In this document: positions 8,869 through 16,915 of the stretch, piece after piece | Position numbering within the stretch: position 1 is the stretch's first letter | Layout of the letters: each line of letters opens with the position of its first letter | Source: Chitinophaga pinensis DSM 2588 | GTDB taxonomy: Bacteria; Bacteroidota; Bacteroidia; Chitinophagales; Chitinophagaceae | Assembly: GCF_000024005.1 (NCBI RefSeq) | Contig: NC_013132.1 | Location: 1,116,001 to 1,180,000, forward strand | DNA length: 64,000 nt | Direction of reading: 5' to 3' | The notes under the pieces: model-generated | Told to the model about the DNA's origin: nothing | Database searches by the model: none | Seen by the model: the letters and a program-made list of their open reading frames with translations, nothing else | Made by a program: the position numbers and the translations under genes

Positions 8869-10518
8869 ATGTCTGTACGTTACACATGTCTGTTACTTTC
8901 CTCAATCGTCCTGCTGGCCTCCTGTGGTGGAAGATTCAGCAGAAAAAAAGGTATGGTAAGGGATACTTCCCACTATACCAAACAGGAATACATCGATCTC
9001 ACACTGGACAGCAATGCTGTCAACCTCTTTCTGCAAAAGGATACTGCTTACGCTGACTACATCCGTGATTTCTACCGGCAGCGGGAATTTCACTATGCAT
9101 GGATCGGCAACGACGGACAACTGACCGAGCAGGCCGGTAACTTCATCAACATGATGAAAGCAGATGCTGATTATGGTTTACATGACAGCACCATTATCAG
9201 TAAACCCCTGCGTGAAATGTATGATACGCTCCTGATAGAGGGGGAGAAACTGCGTCCGGGCGATAAAGCCATTCCACGTGCGGAATTACTGCTCACCGCA
9301 CAGTTCTTTGCCTATGGTAATAAGGTATGGAGCGGATTGACTTCCGACAGTGCCAAGTCGTTGGAATGGTTCATCCCCCGTAAGAAGATCAATATGGAAA
9401 GTCTGCTGGATTCTATGGTGAATAAACCTGCCAGCGCTTTTGAAGAGCCGGTGAACAGACAATATAAACTGCTGCGGAATCAGTTAAAGAAACTGTCGGA
9501 CCTGGAGAAAATGCCGTGGGATTCATTGAAGGCTTCCCGCAAACTATATAAGAAAGAAGAGTCTGACCCGCTTGTTACCAGTGTGAAACAGCGTTTACAT
9601 CTGCTGGGCGACCTGGCCCTGGCAGATACTTCCCAGTTATTTACACCTGCACTGGATTCGGCTATACGTAATTTCCAGGACCGTACAGGCTTAAAGACAG
9701 ACGGTACTATTCAGGCGCCTTTGCTGAATGCGCTGAATGTTACACCCCGTCAGCGCATCCGCCAGATCCTGATCAATATGGAACGTATTCGCTGGGTACC
9801 GGCAGAACCACCTGCGGAATACCTGCTGGTGAACATACCTGCTTTTAAGTTATATGTCTACAATAATAATAAGCTGGACTGGACGTGTAATGTAGTAGTG
9901 GGTAAACCGGGTGCTAACACGGTTATCTTCAGCAATGAGGTGAAATATGTTGTGTTTGCGCCTTACTGGAATGTGCCTCCGGGCATACTGGTCAATGAGG
10001 TATTACCAGCGATGAAAAGGAACACCGGTTACCTGGCCAGACAGAATATGGAAGTGGTAACAGGCAGCGGGAGTCCTGTGAATGCCGGTTCGCTGAACTG
10101 GGCTAGGTATTCCGGTGGCAATTTCCCTTATATCATTCGTCAGAAACCGGGTGGTCATAATGCATTGGGCAAGGTGAAGTTCCTGTTTCCGAACGAATAC
10201 AATATTTATCTCCATGATACGCCGTCCAAGGGTTTATTTGGAGAGAACAAGCGTACTTTCAGCCATGGCTGCATCCGTGTATCTGAGCCGCAACATCTTG
10301 CGGAGTGGTTACTGCGTAAGGATTCTACCTGGACGCAGAAGAAAATTGTGGAAGCGATGAATGGCAGTAAGGAGAAGTTTGTTACCCTGAAAGAGCGGGT
10401 ACCGGTATATATCGGATATTTCACGGCTTTCGTGGATAGTGATGGCAGGTTGAATTTCCGGGATGATGTGTACGGACATGATGCAAAACTGGCTGCCACT
10501 TTGTTTGGCAACAAATAA
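8869..10518 (+). CDS. L,D-transpeptidase (YcbB-like) with peptidoglycan-binding domain, lipoprotein
   Basis: 549-residue envelope enzyme predicted to form or remodel 3-3 cross-links or to attach proteins in peptidoglycan. The signal ends in the lipobox LLASC (Cys19). A YcbB-type scaffold region comes next, then a peptidoglycan-binding domain (LDSAIRNFQDRTGLKTDG, about 260-300) and the YkuD catalytic domain with HDTPSKGLFG and SHGCIRVSEP, where Cys468 is the nucleophile. Size and domain order fit the large YcbB/LdtD type. It is flanked by terminators on both sides and so is probably monocistronic. Confidence 0.92.
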   Translation: MSVRYTCLLLSSIVLLASCGGRFSRKKGMVRDTSHYTKQEYIDLTLDSNAVNLFLQKDTAYADYIRDFYRQREFHYAWIGNDGQLTEQAGNFINMMKADADYGLHDSTIISKPLREMYDTLLIEGEKLRPGDKAIPRAELLLTAQFFAYGNKVWSGLTSDSAKSLEWFIPRKKINMESLLDSMVNKPASAFEEPVNRQYKLLRNQLKKLSDLEKMPWDSLKASRKLYKKEESDPLVTSVKQRLHLLGDLALADTSQLFTPALDSAIRNFQDRTGLKTDGTIQAPLLNALNVTPRQRIRQILINMERIRWVPAEPPAEYLLVNIPAFKLYVYNNNKLDWTCNVVVGKPGANTVIFSNEVKYVVFAPYWNVPPGILVNEVLPAMKRNTGYLARQNMEVVTGSGSPVNAGSLNWARYSGGNFPYIIRQKPGGHNALGKVKFLFPNEYNIYLHDTPSKGLFGENKRTFSHGCIRVSEPQHLAEWLLRKDSTWTQKKIVEAMNGSKEKFVTLKERVPVYIGYFTAFVDSDGRLNFRDDVYGHDAKLAATLFGNK

Positions 10519-10519
10519 C

Positions 10520-10551
10520 AAAAAAGAGTCCGCCTGAAGCGGGCTCTTTTT
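10520..10551. terminator. bidirectional terminator between ldt and ridA
   Basis: AAAAAGAGTCCGC and GCGGGCTCTTTTT form a 13-bp stem with one G-T pair around TGAA-type loop bases, between two convergent genes; A and T runs on both sides allow use from either strand. Confidence 0.85.
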
Positions 10552-10562
10552 ATTCCGGATAG

Positions 10563-10943
10563 TTATTTGCTCGCGATCACAGAGATCTCAACATTCACGC
10601 CTTTTGGCAGTGCAGCTACCTGTACGGTTTCACGCGCAGGGAAGTCGCTGGTAAAATAGGAACCGTATACTTCATTGATCTGTGCAAAGTCGTTCATGTT
10701 CATGATGAAAATGGTCGTCTTCAGTACATTGTTGAAGTCCATACCGGCTGCGGTAAGTATACCTTTCAGGTTTTTCATCACCTGGTGGGTTTCGGTTTTG
10801 ATATCATCCAGCACCAGTTGATTGGTTTCCGGATTGATGGCTATTTGTCCGGATACAAACAGCAGGTTACCTGACTGTACGGCCTGATTGTACGGACCGA
10901 TAGGAGCAGGCGCATTATTCGTATTGATGATCTGTTTTTCCAT
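10563..10943 (-). CDS. ridA: RidA family 2-iminobutanoate/2-iminopropanoate deaminase
   Basis: 126 residues from the ATG at 10943; another in-frame ATG at 10949 would add two residues. RidA hydrolyses reactive enamine/imine intermediates released by PLP enzymes such as threonine dehydratase, and acts as a cytoplasmic trimer. Diagnostic features are NAPAPIGPYNQAVQ, FVSGQIAINPET and the C-terminal active-site region FPARETVQVAALPKG, in which the conserved Arg binds the substrate carboxylate. The length is standard. It is convergent with ldt and divergent from the next gene. Confidence 0.95.
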   Translation of the reverse strand: MEKQIINTNNAPAPIGPYNQAVQSGNLLFVSGQIAINPETNQLVLDDIKTETHQVMKNLKGILTAAGMDFNNVLKTTIFIMNMNDFAQINEVYGSYFTSDFPARETVQVAALPKGVNVEISVIASK

Positions 10944-11004
10944 GAGCATAAAAATAGGGTCTTATTATTAGTTATTAATTAATAGGTTTGCGAAAATTTT
11001 GCAC

Positions 11005-11682
11005 ATGAATATCCTCGTTATAGGAGAGGAGCCGCATTATGCAGCTTTTCTCGAAAAAGGTGGTTTGAATGGGCACCGGGTGCAGCAGGTAATATCGCTG
11101 GAGCGGACAGGGTCGCTGGCAGATTATGAGTTGGTGATAGACCTGAATTTTGATGAACATACCGAACGGGCCGGTGTATATGCCCGTTTTCCACAGGTGC
11201 CTGTACTTGCTAATATCGTAAGGACTTCGCTGTCAGCACTGATGAATGATTATGCTTTCGAGCAGGGATTCTCTATCATAGGATGTAACTGGTTGCCGGG
11301 ATTTCTGACAATGTCTGTGATGGAATTATCTGTGATGGATGATGCGCAAACGACTTCGATGCGTAATATTATGACTGTGTTGGGGTGGGAATATGAGATT
11401 GTGGAAGACAGGGTCGGACTGGTAACGCCGAGAGTGATCTGTATGATCATTAACGAAGCATATATGGCGGCACAGGAAGGCACTGCGTCAAGAGAAGATA
11501 TCAATACTGCCATGAGATTAGGGACTAATTATCCGATGGGACCTTTCGAATGGTGTGATAAAATAGGTATTCGTCATGTGTGCGGCGTACTGGACGCTGT
11601 GTACAGGGCTACCGGTAATGAACGATATAAAATAAGCGCACTGCTGGCTCGTGAAGCTGGTATGGATGTAGCTGTCATGTGA
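11005..11682 (+). CDS. 3-hydroxyacyl-CoA dehydrogenase C-terminal domain protein, short form
   Basis: 225 residues from ATG 11005. The C-terminal 100 residues are a recognisable 3HCDH domain (GLVTPRVICMIINEAYMA, then NYPMGPFEWCDKIG). The N-terminal half is shorter than a 3-hydroxybutyryl-CoA dehydrogenase Rossmann fold and begins MNILVIGEEPHYAAF, with no GxGxxG NAD loop. The protein may therefore lack dehydrogenase activity, or bind a nucleotide in another way. The gene lies 19 bp before tsaB on the same strand. The domain assignment is firm; the reaction and substrate are unknown. Confidence 0.75.
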   Translation: MNILVIGEEPHYAAFLEKGGLNGHRVQQVISLERTGSLADYELVIDLNFDEHTERAGVYARFPQVPVLANIVRTSLSALMNDYAFEQGFSIIGCNWLPGFLTMSVMELSVMDDAQTTSMRNIMTVLGWEYEIVEDRVGLVTPRVICMIINEAYMAAQEGTASREDINTAMRLGTNYPMGPFEWCDKIGIRHVCGVLDAVYRATGNERYKISALLAREAGMDVAVM

Positions 11683-11701
11683 ACTCATTAAACTTAGAAC
11701 A

Positions 11702-12379
11702 TTGTCTTTAATACTGCATATAGATACAGCAACTTCAGTAGGGTCTGTTTGTTTGTCAAAAGATGGACAGGCATTGCAGACATTGGTGAATGATAAACAG
11801 CAGGACCATGCTGCGAGTATGGTATTGTTTGTAAAAGAAATCATGCAGCAGCAGGGTGTTACACCTGCTGATCTTGATGCGGTTGCAGTCAGCGCGGGAC
11901 CTGGGTCTTATACAGGATTAAGGGTAGGTGTAGCTACGGCAAAAGGACTTTGTTATACATGGGAAAAACCATTGATAGCTGTATCGACCTTACAGATGAT
12001 GGCGCAGGGTATATTATCCCGTACAAATGATACAGGCGCATTGTATTGCCCGATGCTGGATGCGCGGAGAATGGAAGTATACACAGCTATCTATGATGGG
12101 TCGTTGAATATCGTAATTGCTCCCCATGCGTTAATACTCACTTCTGAAGCATTCAGTGAACAGATTGCAAAACATAAAATATACTTTTTTGGAAACGGTA
12201 GTGACAAATGGCAACAGTTAATGCCATCAAACCATAATGCGTTGTTTCTTCCTTATATATTGAATGCTGCGGATATGGTACCGTTAGCTACAGCGGCTTT
12301 TGCACGTAAAGCATTTGAAGATGTGGCGTATTTCAGCCCATTTTACCTCAAACCTTTCCATTCTACCATGAAAAAATAG
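11702..12379 (+). CDS. tsaB: tRNA threonylcarbamoyladenosine biosynthesis protein TsaB
   Basis: 225-residue TsaB, the non-catalytic partner of TsaD in t6A37 modification of ANN-decoding tRNAs. The ASKHA fold shows ILHIDTATSVGSVCLSKDG at the start and AVSAGPGSYTGLRVG at residues 60-75. A TTG at 11702 gives the usual MSLILHIDTA beginning; no ATG fits. The C-terminus is of normal length. It lies just downstream of the 3HCDH-domain gene and is probably cotranscribed with it. Confidence 0.92.
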   Translation: MSLILHIDTATSVGSVCLSKDGQALQTLVNDKQQDHAASMVLFVKEIMQQQGVTPADLDAVAVSAGPGSYTGLRVGVATAKGLCYTWEKPLIAVSTLQMMAQGILSRTNDTGALYCPMLDARRMEVYTAIYDGSLNIVIAPHALILTSEAFSEQIAKHKIYFFGNGSDKWQQLMPSNHNALFLPYILNAADMVPLATAAFARKAFEDVAYFSPFYLKPFHSTMKK

Positions 12380-12571
12380 GGCGTTCGTAATGTAAAAAAT
12401 GACCCCCATTCGCATGATAACAGGCTTTTTATGTCTTATTAAGAAGCGTAATCCCAACACTTGTGTCAATTTCTGTCATAGAACTGTCAAATTACGTTTA
12501 TTTGGCAAGTAATCGGTGTGCATATATTAAAAAATAAGGTATAGAAGTTTTTTTTATTACGACTAATATTA

Positions 12572-12579
12572 TATTTTTG
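12572..12579 (+). promoter_or_regulatory. candidate -7 box upstream of the ArsR gene
   Basis: TATTTTTG fits TAnnTTTG and lies 93 bp before the ArsR start codon, inside the 293-bp tsaB-arsR gap. The rest of that gap holds no gene I can see. Confidence 0.35.
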
Positions 12580-12672
12580 TATAAATCGATACCCGGTTAT
12601 TGTTGTCTAACAAATATGGGTTTACTGTCCGTTGATCCCTTTCATTTCATCATTTTTTAAAACTATTATGCG

Positions 12673-13032
12673 ATGGAAAAAACATTATTAACGACCTCTT
12701 CTAATACTCTTATTATTTCTAGAGGTACCAATGAAAAAGACCAAATTAAATTGGATTACATTGCCGTTAAGAAGGCGGCTATGGTTTTGCGTGCGATAAA
12801 CCATAAGCTGCGCCAGCAAATGATTAAGTTGCTGGAAGATCACAAAAAAATGACAGTAACTGAAATCTACGTTAAGCTGCGTCTTGAGCAGTCAGTGGCT
12901 TCACAGCATCTGGCTATTCTGCGCCGTGCCGGCATTGTGATTACAGAAAGAGATGGTAAGTTCATTCACTATACGATCAACAAACAGCGTATAGCGGAAG
13001 TCGCCAAATTTGTAGAGGAGCTGGTAGGCTAA
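12673..13032 (+). CDS. ArsR family winged-helix transcriptional regulator without cysteines
   Basis: 119 residues with the winged-helix core at about 35-115: AINHKLRQQMIKLLEDHKK, then the recognition region VTEIYVKLRLEQSVASQHLA and the wing GKFIHYTINK. ArsR proteins are usually dimeric repressors released by a ligand. This one has no cysteine at all, so thiol-based metal or persulfide sensing as in ArsR, BigR or SqrR is not possible by that route. It lies upstream of a persulfide dioxygenase gene, with a terminator and a perfect 24-bp dyad between them. The family call is firm; control of the neighbour is inferred. Confidence 0.88.
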   Translation: MEKTLLTTSSNTLIISRGTNEKDQIKLDYIAVKKAAMVLRAINHKLRQQMIKLLEDHKKMTVTEIYVKLRLEQSVASQHLAILRRAGIVITERDGKFIHYTINKQRIAEVAKFVEELVG

Positions 13033-13075
13033 TCTGGTTTTGGAGTACTGGTCATTCAGACTACAGAAATAATTC

Positions 13076-13126
13076 GGGCCTAACTAAGAGTAAATAAAAG
13101 GACTTTTAGTTAGGCTCTGATTTTTT
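13076..13126 (+). terminator. terminator after the ArsR gene
   Basis: GGGCCTAACTAAGAG and its near-complement (CTTTTAGTTAGGCTC) form a stem across about 12 bases, and six T residues follow at 13121-13126. Confidence 0.75.
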
Positions 13127-13132
13127 GTCATT

Positions 13133-13156
13133 ATTTGTACCTGCTTAGGTACAAAT
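13133..13156 (+). promoter_or_regulatory. 24-bp perfect dyad, candidate ArsR operator
   Basis: ATTTGTACCT (13133-13142) and AGGTACAAAT (13147-13156) are perfect inverted repeats separated by GCTT. There is no T tract, so this is unlikely to be a terminator. It lies between the ArsR gene and the persulfide dioxygenase gene, about 85 bp before a -7 box. Confidence 0.5.
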
Positions 13157-13240
13157 GTGATATACATCGCGGTTATATTCCGGTTATGCTATAACGGGCA
13201 GGCTGTTTTATGCCTGATATTCCTGCTCGGATTAAATCCG

Positions 13241-13248
13241 TAAATTTG
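13241..13248 (+). promoter_or_regulatory. candidate -7 box for the persulfide dioxygenase gene
   Basis: TAAATTTG matches TAnnTTTG and ends 23 bp before the ATG at 13272. The -33 element is not clear. Confidence 0.45.
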
Positions 13249-13271
13249 CAGAAAATCAGAAATCAACAACC

Positions 13272-14675
13272 ATGTTCGTCAAGCAACTTTACACCAATTG
13301 CTTATCAGAAGCCGCCTACTTTATCGAGTCAGAAGGAGAAGCTGTTGTGATAGATCCTTTAAGGGATATTGACGCTTACCTTGATTTAGCTAAAGAGCGT
13401 AATGCCACCATTAAATACATTTTTGAGACGCACTTTCATGCCGACTTTGTTTCCGGTCACCTGGACTTAGCTGCTGCTACAAATGCTCCCATCGTATACG
13501 GCCCAGAAGCTGTTACCACCTTCCCGATCTATCTCGCAAAAGACGGCGAGAAATTTACCATCGGTAAACTGACACTTGAAGTATTGCATACACCGGGACA
13601 TACCCTGGAGTCTACCTGCTATCTTTTATCTGATGAAGCGGGGAATCCTCACAGTATATTCACCGGCGATACTTTGTTTGTAGGTGATGTAGGACGTCCT
13701 GACCTTTTCAGCGGCAACCTGACCAAAGAAGAACTGGCAGGTTACCTGTTCGACTCACTGAATAACAAGATCAAAGTATTACCTGACAACGTTATTGTTT
13801 ATCCTGCACATGGTCCCGGATCTTCCTGCGGAAAGAACCTGGGTCCTCATACCTACAGCACACTGGGTGATGAAAAAAGCACCAACTATGCGCTGAAGGC
13901 TGCGGATAAAGATGCGTTTATTCAGGAAGTAACTTCCGGTTTGAGTACACCTCCATCTTATTTCCCGATTAATGCACGTATCAACAAAGAGGGATATGAT
14001 GCATTACAGGCTGTAATGGAGAAAAGCAACCGTGCATTGTCTGTTGCAGAAGTGAAGGAAAAACTGAAAGATGAAATACTGATTCTTGATACACGTCCTG
14101 CTGCTGAATTTACAGAAGGATTTGTACCAGGTTCTATCAGTATCGGTCTGGAAGGCCGTTTTGCTGAATGGGCAGGTAGTCTGCTGCCTTTTGGCGAAGA
14201 CATCATTCTTGTTACCAGCCCTGGTAAAGAAGAAGAGACCATCGTACGTCTTGCACGTGTAGGATTTGACCACGTAGCCGGTTACCTGGAAGGTGGTTAT
14301 GATGCCTGGATCGCTGCCGGTGAGCCACGCGATCTGATTATCACTGTAGAACCGGATGAACTGGCCATGGATCTGCCACATGATGAGAACCTGGTCATTG
14401 TAGATGTTCGTAAGCCTGCGGAGTATGCAGACGGCCATATCGAAGGCGCGATGAATCTTACCCTCAGCGACATGACAGATCCAGGAAATCTGGCTGATTT
14501 CGACGATAATCACAATCTGTATGTACACTGCCAGGGTGGTTACCGTAGCATCATCGCCTGTTCTATCATGAAAAGAGAAGGTATTCACAATCTTCGCAAT
14601 GTGCAGGGTGGTTACAACGCCATGAAAACACAGGAAGGTCTGAAAGTAGTGCAGGAGAAGAACGTCCTGAACTAA
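13272..14675 (+). CDS. persulfide dioxygenase-type MBL hydrolase fused to two rhodanese domains
   Basis: 467 residues. The N-terminal metallo-beta-lactamase fold resembles ETHE1/CstB persulfide dioxygenases: THFHADFVSGH (His54, His56, Asp58, His63), HTPGH (His110), TGDTLF (Asp133) and YPAHG (His180). Two rhodanese domains follow. The first (about 260-345) has no catalytic Cys in its loop (LVTSPGKEEET). The second (about 355-460) has Cys420 in YVHCQGGYRS and should be active. The enzyme probably oxidises glutathione or low-molecular-weight persulfide to sulfite and passes sulfane sulfur on, a sulfide detoxification step. No sulfide:quinone reductase gene is in view. The ArsR gene upstream may regulate it. 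Confidence 0.88.
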   Translation: MFVKQLYTNCLSEAAYFIESEGEAVVIDPLRDIDAYLDLAKERNATIKYIFETHFHADFVSGHLDLAAATNAPIVYGPEAVTTFPIYLAKDGEKFTIGKLTLEVLHTPGHTLESTCYLLSDEAGNPHSIFTGDTLFVGDVGRPDLFSGNLTKEELAGYLFDSLNNKIKVLPDNVIVYPAHGPGSSCGKNLGPHTYSTLGDEKSTNYALKAADKDAFIQEVTSGLSTPPSYFPINARINKEGYDALQAVMEKSNRALSVAEVKEKLKDEILILDTRPAAEFTEGFVPGSISIGLEGRFAEWAGSLLPFGEDIILVTSPGKEEETIVRLARVGFDHVAGYLEGGYDAWIAAGEPRDLIITVEPDELAMDLPHDENLVIVDVRKPAEYADGHIEGAMNLTLSDMTDPGNLADFDDNHNLYVHCQGGYRSIIACSIMKREGIHNLRNVQGGYNAMKTQEGLKVVQEKNVLN

Positions 14676-14695
14676 GATAAAATATTGAAAGTTAG

Positions 14696-14725
14696 AGGCC
14701 CCGCAGTATTCCTGCGGGGCCTTTT
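14696..14725 (+). terminator. terminator after the persulfide dioxygenase gene
   Basis: AGGCCCCGCAG and CTGCGGGGCCT are perfect 11-bp inverted repeats around TATTC, followed by TTTTCT. Confidence 0.9.
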
Positions 14726-14772
14726 CTGTTTTTACAGGTATACTTTTTGACCCCTTATGGAAAAACCTTGCA

Positions 14773-15582
14773 ATGGGAAAACTATTAGACGGACAGATTG
14801 CACTCGTTACCGGCAGCAGTAGCGGTATTGGCGCTGCTATTGCGGTGGCTTTCGGCGAAGCCGGGGCTACAGTTGTGGTGAACCATCACAGTGACAAAAG
14901 TCTGAAAGGCGCCGAAGAAGTACTGGCTAAAATCAAAGCAGCGGGCAGCGACGGTTTTGTTCAGCAATGCGATATCAGTAAAGAAGACGAGGTAAAGAAG
15001 ATGTATGCGGAAATCTTTTCCCGCTTTGGTACTGTAGACATAGTTGTGGCCAATGCCGGTATCCAGCAGGACGCCAATCTGTTTGACATGACGCTGGAGC
15101 AGTGGAATACAGTGATTAATACCAATCTGACAGGCCAGTTCCTTTGTGCGCGTGAAGCCGCGCGGGAATTCAGACGCAGAGGTGTTGTGGAAGGCCGCTC
15201 CAAAGCTGCCGGAAAGATCATCTGTATGAGCAGTGTACATGAAGTGATTCCATGGGCAGGACATGTGAATTATGCGGCCAGTAAAGGTGGTGTGAAGCTG
15301 TTGATGCAGTCTATGGCACAGGAGCTGGCGCCGCATCGTATCAGGGTTAACGGACTGGCTCCCGGGGCTATTAAAACCCGTATCAATGAAGATGCCTGGG
15401 ATACGCCCGAAGATGAGAAAAAGCTGCTGGAACTCATTCCATATGGCAGGGTAGGAATACCGGAAGACGTTGCAAAAGCGGCTGTGTGGCTGGCCAGTGA
15501 CGAGAGTGATTATGTGACGGGAACGACCCTGTTTGTGGATGGTGGCATGACCCTTTATCCTGGTTTTGCAGATAATGGTTGA
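14773..15582 (+). CDS. SDR family oxidoreductase (glucose 1-dehydrogenase-like)
   Basis: 269-residue classical short-chain dehydrogenase. It has the cofactor loop TGSSSGIG, NAG at NANAGIQ, the catalytic Ser in CMSSVHEV and the YAASKGG motif with Tyr and Lys; the C-terminus has VTGTTLFVDGG. VVVNHHSDKS after the second strand, without an acidic residue at the strand end, suggests NADP preference. The closest named group is glucose 1-dehydrogenase, but SDR substrates cannot be read from sequence. A 97-bp gap with a terminator separates it from the previous gene. Confidence 0.87.
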   Translation: MGKLLDGQIALVTGSSSGIGAAIAVAFGEAGATVVVNHHSDKSLKGAEEVLAKIKAAGSDGFVQQCDISKEDEVKKMYAEIFSRFGTVDIVVANAGIQQDANLFDMTLEQWNTVINTNLTGQFLCAREAAREFRRRGVVEGRSKAAGKIICMSSVHEVIPWAGHVNYAASKGGVKLLMQSMAQELAPHRIRVNGLAPGAIKTRINEDAWDTPEDEKKLLELIPYGRVGIPEDVAKAAVWLASDESDYVTGTTLFVDGGMTLYPGFADNG

Positions 15583-15655
15583 TTAACAGCTATTTGTAAT
15601 AGAACAATCCGTTGGTCTAGCATGTTATTTGTTTTACTTAGTTAAACTTTTAACC

Positions 15656-15988
15656 ATGAAATGTAAAACTTTCCTGATGGCTGGAATGATGTTCCTTGCC
15701 GTATGCTTATTTGCCTGTTCGCCCAGTGATAGCAGCGTTCAGCAATCCGTTAATGAGAAACTCACTGCTTCCCCAGGCGTTACTGCCGAAGTAAAGGAAG
15801 GAGTTGTTACCCTGAATGGTGAAGTAGCTGACGATGCCGCAAAAACAGCTGCAGAAGATGCAGTGAAAGGCGTCAGCGGTGTGAAATCTGTGACTAACAA
15901 CATTATGGTGCAGGCAGCAGTTCCTCCACCACCCCCACCAGCAGCTCCTGATTCTACGATGAAAACAGACAGTGCTGCTATGAAATAG
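15656..15988 (+). CDS. BON domain lipoprotein with proline-rich tail
   Basis: 110 residues from ATG 15656. The signal ends in the lipobox CLFACS, so the protein should be an envelope lipoprotein. One BON domain follows (VQQSVNEKLTASPGVTAEV, GVVTLNGEVAD, VSGVKSVTNNIMV). BON domains are found in OsmY and related stress proteins and are thought to bind phospholipid or stabilise the envelope. The tail has PPPPPPAAP. A terminator follows at 15996. Confidence 0.85.
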   Translation: MKCKTFLMAGMMFLAVCLFACSPSDSSVQQSVNEKLTASPGVTAEVKEGVVTLNGEVADDAAKTAAEDAVKGVSGVKSVTNNIMVQAAVPPPPPPAAPDSTMKTDSAAMK

Positions 15989-15995
15989 TTTTGTG

Positions 15996-16045
15996 GCTGA
16001 ACTGATCAGTCACTACAGGCGTACTGGTCAGTTCAGCTTCTTTTT
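15996..16045. terminator. bidirectional terminator between the BON gene and the acyltransferase gene
   Basis: GCTGAACTGATCAGT (15996-16010) pairs with ACTGGTCAGTTCAGC (16023-16037) with one G-T pair; TTCTTTTT follows. The two genes converge here. Confidence 0.85.
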
Positions 16046-16046
16046 G

Positions 16047-16904
16047 TTACTCCCTGTACTCATGTTTCCACCTTCTGTGGCTCCACACCCATACATCGGG
16101 TTGCTCCCGGATATTTCCTTCCAGGAATTTTACAAAATCTTCTGTGATCTGCCCTTCCGGCACCGTTGCGGGTTCTTCAAACGCTAATTTCAGGGTAGCG
16201 TGATAATACCCTCTTTTTACCTTACGGATATCTACAAAAACAACAGGAATATTGCTTCTGCGGGCGGTCATTTCCGGCCCTTTATAAAATGCGGTCATTT
16301 TGTTCAGGAAAGGATACCAGTAACTGCGGCGTGGGTTACCGGGATTCTGATCTGCTACGAGTGCAATCAGGTATTGTTTGTCCATCCAGGGCAACATACT
16401 GTTCTTGATATCATTGGCGGGCAACAGTGTACTGCCGGATTTCTCGCGGAAATACCGGAACATACGATCACCCACTTTGCTGGTCAGTGGCATATATACT
16501 ACCAGGAAAGGAAATTTTACCCCCTGCATACAGAACTGATTCGCCCATTCCCAATTGAAGTTATGTCCCAGATGCATCTGGCAGCTTTTGCCTTCAGCAT
16601 ATAGTTTATGCAGGACGGTCAGGTCGCAGACGAAACGGCGTTGCAGCTGTTGCTGGCTGAGCGTGAGCAATTTGATGGTTTCCACCATCATATCGGTCAG
16701 ATTGAGATAGTATTTCTTTGCAAGCCGGGTAATTTCTTTCTCCGTTTTATCGGGAAATGCCTGCTTCAGATTCTCAAATACAACTGATTTACGGTAACCA
16801 ACAACATAATAAATGATCAGGTATAAAACATCACTGATGCGATATAATAACCATAACGGCAATATGGAAATGCCGTACATAAATGCCAGTAACAAATAAT
16901 ACAT
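16047..16904 (-). CDS. LpxL/HtrB-type lysophospholipid or lipid A acyltransferase
   Basis: 285-residue inner-membrane acyltransferase. An N-terminal hydrophobic helix is followed by the HxxxxE catalytic motif in LGHNFNWEWAN and the later WYPFLNKMTAFYKGPEM, both typical of the LpxL/LpxM family that adds secondary acyl chains to lipid A. The length is slightly below that of E. coli LpxL. It lies 11 bp downstream of nadB on the same strand, so it may share its transcript. The exact acyl donor and acceptor are not deducible. Confidence 0.87.
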   Translation of the reverse strand: MYYLLLAFMYGISILPLWLLYRISDVLYLIIYYVVGYRKSVVFENLKQAFPDKTEKEITRLAKKYYLNLTDMMVETIKLLTLSQQQLQRRFVCDLTVLHKLYAEGKSCQMHLGHNFNWEWANQFCMQGVKFPFLVVYMPLTSKVGDRMFRYFREKSGSTLLPANDIKNSMLPWMDKQYLIALVADQNPGNPRRSYWYPFLNKMTAFYKGPEMTARRSNIPVVFVDIRKVKRGYYHATLKLAFEEPATVPEGQITEDFVKFLEGNIREQPDVWVWSHRRWKHEYRE

Positions 16905-16915
16905 GTCATCAATTT

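Noticed and set aside
8757..9056. 99-codon plus-strand frame overlapping the start of the L,D-transpeptidase gene
   Set aside because: It begins inside the rng terminator hairpin and runs through the lipoprotein signal of the real gene in another frame.
14004..14588. 194-codon minus-strand frame opposite the rhodanese domains
   Set aside because: Antisense shadow of a gene with intact catalytic motifs.
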